Shown here in pieces: positions 40,101-48,900 of a stretch of DNA of 64,000 nucleotides. The position numbers and the translations under genes were made by a program. The stretch is from Malachius bipustulatus (taxonomy: Eukaryota; Arthropoda; Insecta; Coleoptera; Melyridae). Location of the stretch: assembly GCA_910589415.1 (NCBI GenBank), contig OU342639.1, positions 16,500,268 through 16,564,267 on the forward strand, in the 5' to 3' direction. How positions within the stretch are numbered: position 1 is the first letter of the stretch; each line of letters opens with the position of its first letter. The notes under the pieces are model-generated. The model was not told the origin of the DNA. It ran no database searches and worked only from the letters and a program-made list of their open reading frames with translations.

Positions 40101-43100
40101 AGGATGATGAAATAATTCCATCTTCCTGATTTTCAGAAGTAATTCTCTTTTTTTGTCTATTGGTTAAGAGGACTGGATGATCTCATATCACACCTGGTTA
40201 GAATTTTCAGAAGCAGCCTGGCAATGGGATATATACCACAAGCCTGGAGAAGAGCACGAGTCACCTTTATTCTTTATTCCCAAAGTGAGAAAAAAGGACA
40301 TCACCCTTCCGAAGTCATTCAGACCCATCTGTCTTACATCATTCCTATTGAAGACAATGGAGAAAGTCGTCGACAACTATATAAGAACAGAAACACTGAA
40401 CAGGGTGCCTCTACACCCAAGTCAGCACGCGTACAGAGCGGGCAGGTCGACAGAGACCGCGCTGTACGAGCTGACTGAAAAGATTCAGGACACTCTGGAG
40501 TACAAGGAAATCGCCATCTGCGCCTTCCTTGATATAGAAGGAGCATTCGACAATACAAAGCACGATGCTGTCAAGAAAGCCTTGGCAAAAAGAGGAGTAG
40601 ACAACACAACATCCAAATGGATCCAGAACATGTTGTCTACAAGAACAGTTGAAACCAATGTGGGCAAGAACACCATCCAGGTAAACACAACTAAAGGATG
40701 CCCACAAGGAGGAGTGCTATCCCCCCTTCTGTGGAGTCTCTGGTCGTTGACGAACTCCTCGGGCTACTCACCGAGAACGGCATTACCTGCATTGGGTATG
40801 CCGATGACATCGTCATAATAGCCAGACGTAAATTTGAAAGTACTCTCTGCGAAATTATACAGAGAGGGTTAAATATAATCCTGAAATGGTGCCAGGAAGT
40901 AGGACTAAACATCAACCCTACAAAAACAACACTTGTACCATTCACAAGAAGACTGAAGCTTCCAAAACTCAAAGCTATACGCTTGAGCAAAGTGGACTTA
41001 GAATGGAAGGAAGAAGTTAAATTTCTAGGAGTAACACTAGACAAAAAGCTACTGTGGAACCAGCACCTGGACAAAACAGTAAGTAAGGCCACTGTTATGT
41101 TATTGTTTAATGAATTATTTCACAGTCTAGGGAGTTTAACATATCAATGGTTTTTGGTAACAGAGGTTAGGGAAATGTTTTGTAAGGTTGGCAACAACCG
41201 TGATACTCCCTTTCATGAACCAGGAGAATGATGAAGTTAATAAAAAGATGAATAAAAATAACGAGTTTTAATCGAGATAAAAGTAAGAAATAAAGCTCAA
41301 AGGAGCCGAAATAATAAGAACTATAAATATAAAACAGCCACTACCGTTCTCATGGTGTGCAGGAGAATGGCTAGCAGAACATGGGGCTGTAACCCACACA
41401 TTCTGCGCTGGATGTACACCATGCTCGTAAGACCTATCATCACATACGGAGCGGTTGCTTGGTACAAAAGAACTAAGAAAAACTAACAGCAAAGAAAAGG
41501 CTTGAGAAGATCCAGAGACTTGCGTGTCTCTGCATCACAGGAGCAATGAGAACCTGCCCAACCGCTGCGTTGGAAGTAATCCTGGATCTGACACCACTAC
41601 ATTTGGTGATAGAAAGAAGAGCTAGAGAAGCTCTACTTAGGATGTCAAGAGTAGGAATCAGGAGTGTACAGCGAGCCACTGAGGATCGATCCTTGGGTGG
41701 CTGTGAGGGGCTCCTAACACTACCAAAAGACAGAACTGTTAAGAAATTCAGTTTCGAGAGAAACTTCATCACGAAACTGTCTACGAAAGAGGAATGGAAC
41801 AACACCTCCAACTGCACTCTCAAAGAAGGTACGATCAAATGGTACACAGACGGCTCTAAAACCGTCGAGGGAACCGGGGCAGGAATCTATGGGCCACGCA
41901 CCATGTACTCCAAACCAATGGGAAAATCCCCAACCATACTTCAAGCGGAATTACACGCAATAGAAGTATGTACCCAAACAAACCTCGACAGAAACTACAA
42001 AAACAAAGAAATAGAAATATTGACGGATAGTCAAGCAGCCATAAAAACGCTGAGCTCTCCGACCATCAGCTCCAATATGGCTTGGGAATGCCTAGGAAAA
42101 CTTAACGAATTAGGCAAGAAAAATAAAATTCACCTCAAGTGGATACCGGGCCATTCCGGAATCGAGGGAAACGAACGTGCCCACTCATTGGCAAGAAAAG
42201 GAGCATCGACACCCTTCATAGGATCAGAACCATTCTGTGGCTTCGAAGATACTTTCTTCAAGGCAGAACTCCAAAAGGAAGAAGAAAAACTGAGAGAAAC
42301 CCACTGGAGGAACCTCTCAGGGTTGAGACAAGCCAAAGAACTTCTCGGGAATTTTAACCGAGAAAGGTCGAAGATACTCTTCAACCTCAACAAGGAACGT
42401 CTCAGAACATTGACGGGATTCCTAACGGGACATTGTAAGCTCAAGGAACACCTGAGGAACTTAGGCATAGAAGAGAATGGCGTCTGCAGATTCTGCGGGA
42501 AAGGAGACGAGACACCACGTCACCTACTGCTCAACTGCGATGCGTTAGAACTTAAAAGAAGTAATGTTCTGGGCCATCACCAGCTAGAGGCCGGGAACTT
42601 ACCCGACCCTGATCCTCTCAAAATCCTGAAGTTTCTCAAGGAAACGGACTTGGAGAGGGTGGTTCACTAAAGGGACTCCATATCAGGCGAAGCACAGTAG
42701 AGGGGATACAATAGATCTTTTAGGTCGCAGTAACTACATCACCCTCAGTATACAAATACAAATACAATACAAATTTGTCTATTGGTTTTCCAAATTTTGA
42801 ACTGATTTTAAAGCCTAGCCTCCAGGGAAGAACTCCCAGGGATTGGAATTCCCAAACACTACATTTCTGGATGGGGGATATATACATCAAAAATTACCAA
42901 TTTTAAGTGCCCCATTTAATGAAAACATATCCAAAAATTTTGTTTTTATTAATTCCTATCTTCAAGAATTTTTTCATAACGTTTGAACTTCAAGATAAGC
43001 CCAACATTCTCATAAAAGGTGTCGTATGAATAATAAAAAAGGTATTTGCATCGCCTTGTAAAGAAAGGAATTGCGCAAAATTTGAAAAATCGACCGGAAG

Positions 43101-45018
43101 TGTAACAACCTTTTTGAATCCATAGAAAATGTCTTAAACTTCATTCAAATTTTTGGGTGAGTCATTTCACGTCTTCATTACGGTTCCTTAACACATATAA
43201 TATTACGAAACTCGTTAGACATACTGTAACTACGACTAAAGTTGCTAATTTTTTGTCAGTCTAAAACGAAAACTACAAAACCAAATTATAAAAACAAAAT
43301 AAATCCAATCAAATAACTTAACTAGCGTTATTAAAAATGTGAAGTTGGGAAATATTAAAACATAACATGTACACGAAGAAGGTTACGTGTTTGATATTCT
43401 TTTTCATTTGTTATTTTTGTGATATAAATGGTACAGAGACATGAAAAAATGACACAATGAACCTTAAATTTTTATTAAGATCAAGCGATGTCTCAAGAAT
43501 TCTTTATCAAGGGATATCCGCGTTGTTTCAAAACAAAAACAAATAAAATTTGTGAAATTTCAAATATTTTATTTGAAGGCTTCACGGCTGCACCGTCAGT
43601 ACAACTTTGCGCCTTTCAAATCAATCCCTTTAATCATCCCTTACTTGTTTTTTTCTTCAAATTACACCCCTAGTTTTTTTTTTGCTCGACAGAATTAAGT
43701 GCTGTGATTAGGTACCTAGTGACTTAGCTCTGAATACAAAGACATGCGATTTTTGAAAATCTAAACATTCAGAGCACTAAGTTGAATTAATTTTGTCAAA
43801 TTATATACCGCGACTATATTCTTTTCAACCCGAAATGGGGCATTGGCCAAAACTAGGACTGCAATTTGAAAAAAACAAGTACGGAATTGAAAGATGTTAA
43901 AGTTGTATTGAGGACGCAGCCGCAAAGCCTAATAGGAGTATGTATTTGAAATGTGATTGAATATTGAAAATTTGAAATTTACCAAATTTCTTTTGCTTTT
44001 TTTCTGAAATAACGCGAATATCCACCCTTGATAAAAAAATCTTGAGACAGCCTCTATAGTTCAGAAAATTAGCATTTCCTTGAATTCTATCAGGTTGACT
44101 TCACTTGTAAATGCTTTATATACAGGGTGATTCAGGATTGATGCGATGCGACATATGGTTAAATGCGGTTAGATGAGGACTCCGAGGCAAGTAGGACTAA
44201 CTCTGAGACTGAAAATTTTTTGGTCAACAGTTAGCAAGATATAAAATAGGGGCTTTCTATCTTTACAACGATTTGACGGAATAAAACAAAACTTAGAAGG
44301 AACACTTCTCTACTGACTCTTCAACAACACCTATCGCCAGATTGAAAATCCAGGACCTTACTTAAACATCGGATTAGAAAATTGCAAGAAAAGTACAGGA
44401 AAAGTGCTTTGAAATAGACTTCTTAAATCGCAAGCCACACTTTGACTAATTTCACAAAAACGGATCACAGTAAGCGCTTTTATTGCATTTTTTTTCATGT
44501 CTATTTTTTCTAATGTTCGTAAAAGTTCATTGGAAATAATTTGCAAAGATCCCTTACTGCGAATTTACGAGAAAGCCTGATGCTAGAATTGAAAATCCAG
44601 GAACTCGGATCATACTTGAAAAAAACATGTTTGCACCTTTCTGACAGAAATTTCTGACTATTTTCGGGAAAATGACATGATGCTGAACTTTCAATTTTAC
44701 TTCTTACAGCATGTGATTTGTGCCACAGTGTCGTTCTTATAAAGATGCCTGTTCGGTATTCCAATGTTGAATATATGCATCAGATGCAAATAAAAAAAAA
44801 TTCTTAATTTATGATGTTCAAAATGTGATAATTAACGGATTCGGGGCTTAATTTTTTTCACTTCTTGTCGTGATGATATTTCGAACAAAGTATGGAATAT
44901 TATTTATTGAAATTCGTTCTAAAAATGAGACGAACAAACTGTAACGTTTTCAAAAAATAAATTCCCATCCTTTTCTTATTTCGTAAGCACAATGTGAGTG
45001 CAAAAACAGGAGGGGTTG

Positions 45019-45074
<56 letters not shown>

Positions 45075-45888
45075 GATATAGAGGGAGAGAGAGAAATCTT
45101 ACCCACGAAGGTGATTTCAATTAAAAAAATTTCCGTTATTTATTCTCAGGATCTCTCAGAGTTAGAAACTTGTCTAGTCTACATCCCCATAACCCAGTTA
45201 ATTCTGAATCGGAACTTCAATATTCGTTTATAAGATTAAATTGATTTTTCATCATAATTTATGACGATTGAGTAACAACGATTTGGGGCTTCAATTATTT
45301 AATTCCCTGTTTTTATGTAATTTTGAACATAAAATTTTTTACAATTATTCATAACTTGAAAAAAAAGAGGGAGCATCTGTCTTAACTGGGTAGGTAAGAC
45401 ACAGTCGCTCCACTCTGGTAATATGGCTTCGAGAACTAGCTCATGTAGCCATATACACATTTATAAAGAAATAAATAGTTATATAGACGAAAAAAACGAC
45501 CAAGCCGAGCTGGGATTCGAACCACAGACGTTTGGCAGCGTCAACGGCTTCAGTCAGTGACCCTAACCGCTGCACCACCGTGTCTCATTTCTCTTGTGTC
45601 TCATGATAGCAGAGTGAGTTTACATCTTATCCGCGAAGGTTAATTTCTATTTTCAAGAAATTATCATTCTCTGTTTGGATGGATGTTTGAGTCAGTTTGG
45701 GAGATTCGAAACTTAAAACTGGTCGTCATTCATACTAGTGCCGAGGTATATTAGTGTATTTTTTTAACAAAAAAATACACTATTGAGGACGACATCACTT
45801 TTCGAAAATCACCCAAACTCATCAAATGTCCACCGATCATGACCCCCAGATCACGAAAAAGTGGTTTTCCAAAATTCACCTGCCCACG

Positions 45889-45920
<32 letters not shown>

Positions 45921-48900
45921 ATTTATATATATATTTCTCCAAAATCGCGAAATTTCGATTTTAAAAACGCTCCTGTGGCTTTATCTTTCAAGATTAGTGA
46001 ACGAAATTTTGGGTCCTTGTAAAATTTGGGAATGACGTTGGATTTTCGTTGAAAAACTTTCCAAAAGTCCCATCACTTCTACAGGGTGTCCCTTCAAAAT
46101 TCCAGGTATCCGGTTTTTGTCACCTCATTTCAGGTCGCAGTTTTCAATCTAGGCGACTGAAATTTCTGTGGAAGTAAGATATCCACAAGGAGTGGTCTGG
46201 TATTGCACTTGAGCAAAATCGATCGAGCCGTTTCAAAATGGCGGCCATTTTAATTTTTGGAAAAAGGACTATTTTTTGAACCCCTGTATAAGCTAGATAG
46301 AAAAAGAGTTTTATATCAAATTCACAATATTGGAAGTAAATGACTTGAAATTTAATTTCATGCAACAAAATTTGCATTTTTCCTATTAATAAGCCAGTGG
46401 CGTGGGTAGGAAAAGGGTAAAAATGGCTAAATTTCTCCAACAATTTATGAGCACATTTTTGAAGTAATTAAACTGAAATTTTTACAGTAGACAACTATAC
46501 TAATAGACTTCAACCCTTGAGAATTTCAAAAAGTAAATAAGAAAAATGGCGGAGATATTCGATTTTTTTTACATGATGTTTTTTTTAAATTAATTTCTCT
46601 AAATTTTTAAAAACGCTCCTGTAGCTTCATCTTTCAAGATTAATGAACGAAATTTTTTACTCTTATAAACCTTAGGGCTGACGTTTGATTTTCGTAAAAA
46701 ACATTTTCCTAGAGTTGTGTTACTTCTACAGGATATCCCTCCGAATTTCAGAAAAAAAACCGTCCTTGAGGCACGGTTTCTGGTCGAAGTTTTCAATCTA
46801 GAGCGCTGAAATTTTTTTGGTAGTAAGATACCCTCAAGTAGTCGTCTGGTACTGTATTTGAGTAAAATAGGTAAAGACATTCCAAAATGGCGGCCTTTTC
46901 AATTTTTGGAAAATGGCTAGATTTTGAACCCCTAAATAGGCAAGATCAAAAACTTTTAAACAAAATTAACAAGATTGGAATAAACTTATTTGAAATTTGA
47001 GCTAATGCAATACAATTTGCATCATTTCTATTAATAAGCCAGAGGCGTGGGTAGGAAAAGGGTAAAAATGTCTACATTTCTATAAACATTCATGAGCTTA
47101 TTTTTGAAGGAATAGAACGGAAATTTTGATAGTAGACAACTATACTAATAGCATTTAACCTTCAAAAATTTCAAGAAGCAAATATAAAAATGGCGGAGAT
47201 ATATTCGAATATTTTTAAATGATGTTTATTCCTCTAAAATTTCAAACTTTCGGTTTTCAAAACTCCCCTTTCAGTTTTTTCCGAATTTATTAAAGGTAGT
47301 GTAAAAAATAGTATTTTTCAAGTAAAGTTAGCCAGTGGCGGGCATAGGAAAAGGGACAAAATTGTAAAATTTTGCCAATTTTTTTGATTTTTAAATTTAA
47401 AAATCCATTCTAATTAAGGCACGTGTTGAAACGAAATGAAATGAAATTATCACAGAAAATTTTTCACATTAAAGCACTACGCTAACATGACATGACTATG
47501 GAAAATTTCAGAAAGCCAATAATTTAAAAAGCGGTGAAAATATTCATAATTGAATCGCATAAAAATACACTATTTCTGCGATTGATGCGCAAGAAGGTTT
47601 TTTTTTGTATTAGCACCGTTCTTATGCTGAAAATGTACCGAAAATAAATGAAGTATTTTTTGTAGGTTGACATAAAATCGTTTTTAGCGCATTGCCTCTG
47701 AAAGACGATTTTTCAGTAGCTTAATAGCCGGCGGAACGACGCATATTGCAGCCCTAAATGCAATATCGGCTCGCTTCCAAGCGTACAAAATATTCCAGCC
47801 CGCAACGAACGTTTTTCTGGCCCTCGGGCGAACAGATTTAGTCGTTACTATAACAACTACTGTATAGTTGTTATCAGTTAGTGATTATGCGGCAGGTATT
47901 CAGCGCTCGGCAGCGAAATTCAACCACACAGCTGACAACTACCGAGACCACGATACGTGCATATTTCAATCAAGTCTAAACGAGCTGGAAATATAATAAT
48001 AACAGGTAGGTACCTATCTAATTATAACGATTAACGGGGGTTACTTGTTTTTGAGGTTTCGTCAATAAAGCAACAAAATGAACGCTAGACAGGAAAATGA
48101 CACTGACAGTTAATTAATTTGTACGCCACCACATATTCGCCAACAAGCCAAAGTATTCAGTGTTCTAACGCGATGCGCTAAAAAATAACGTCTATATCTC
48201 GGCCGGACCCGAAGTCCATTTAAGCTCGTATTCAATCGACCCTCGCTCCGCTCGGCCCGATAACTTCATATTCGCCGAAATGATCTTTTTTAAATTAAAA
48301 AAAACTTTCTTGCGCATCAATCGCATGAATAGTGTATTTTTATGCGATTCAATTTTGAGATACTTTCACCGCTTTATTAATTAATTTTCTTAAATTTTTC
48401 AGTCAGGTCATATTAGCGTAGTTGTTTGAACTGAAAATTTCAGTTCAATTTATTTGGAAACGGACTATAAAACGGATATACCTACAGTTTGTCTAGGTAA
48501 GCTGGAGTCATATGGGAAACTTTCTTATTATCCATTTTAGCAAGAAAAGTTATTCTCCATAAAAAGTTATGTTTGGTCTGAAACCTAAAATGAAACAGTC
48601 ATACATCAACTTTTTACGAGGTTTGTTATACGAGTTTTATGGTTCTCATATACGAGGTTTGTCCAAAAATATGAATTTTGATTTTTCATTTCAATGTGAC
48701 GAAGTTTTTTAGACATTCGGTGAAATTTTTTTAGCATGTAGTATTTTTTTAGTTACTAGTATTTAAGTATTTTTTAGTATCTCTAGGTACCTTACATTTA
48801 TTTTTTTTTGTTAATGTTACATGTTTTTTGTTTCCTTGAGTTTTTTTTTATACCGAATAACATGAAAAACAATATCGCAAATATAAATACAACAAAATTT

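Larger units (their letters stand above)
40166..42773 (+). mobile_element. 5'-truncated RNase H-bearing non-LTR retrotransposon with 14-bp TSD
   Basis: Flanked by the perfect 14-bp direct repeat TTTGTCTATTGGTT (40152-40165 and 42774-42787), the mark of target-primed reverse transcription. It begins inside the RT coding region, so it is 5'-truncated, and ends in an A-rich tail of 'tacaaataca'-like repeats. It inserted in the filamin intron opposite to the gene and was later split by a 244-bp LTR-like sequence (41093-41336). Confidence 0.9.

Noticed and set aside
44994..45233. 79-codon frame rich in Arg-Glu
   Set aside because: Translation of the (GA)n microsatellite, open in several frames for that reason alone.
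45499..45585. Functional tRNA gene on the minus strand
   Set aside because: A and B boxes are present, but the acceptor ends do not pair and no anticodon loop can be assigned; called a SINE head or relic instead.
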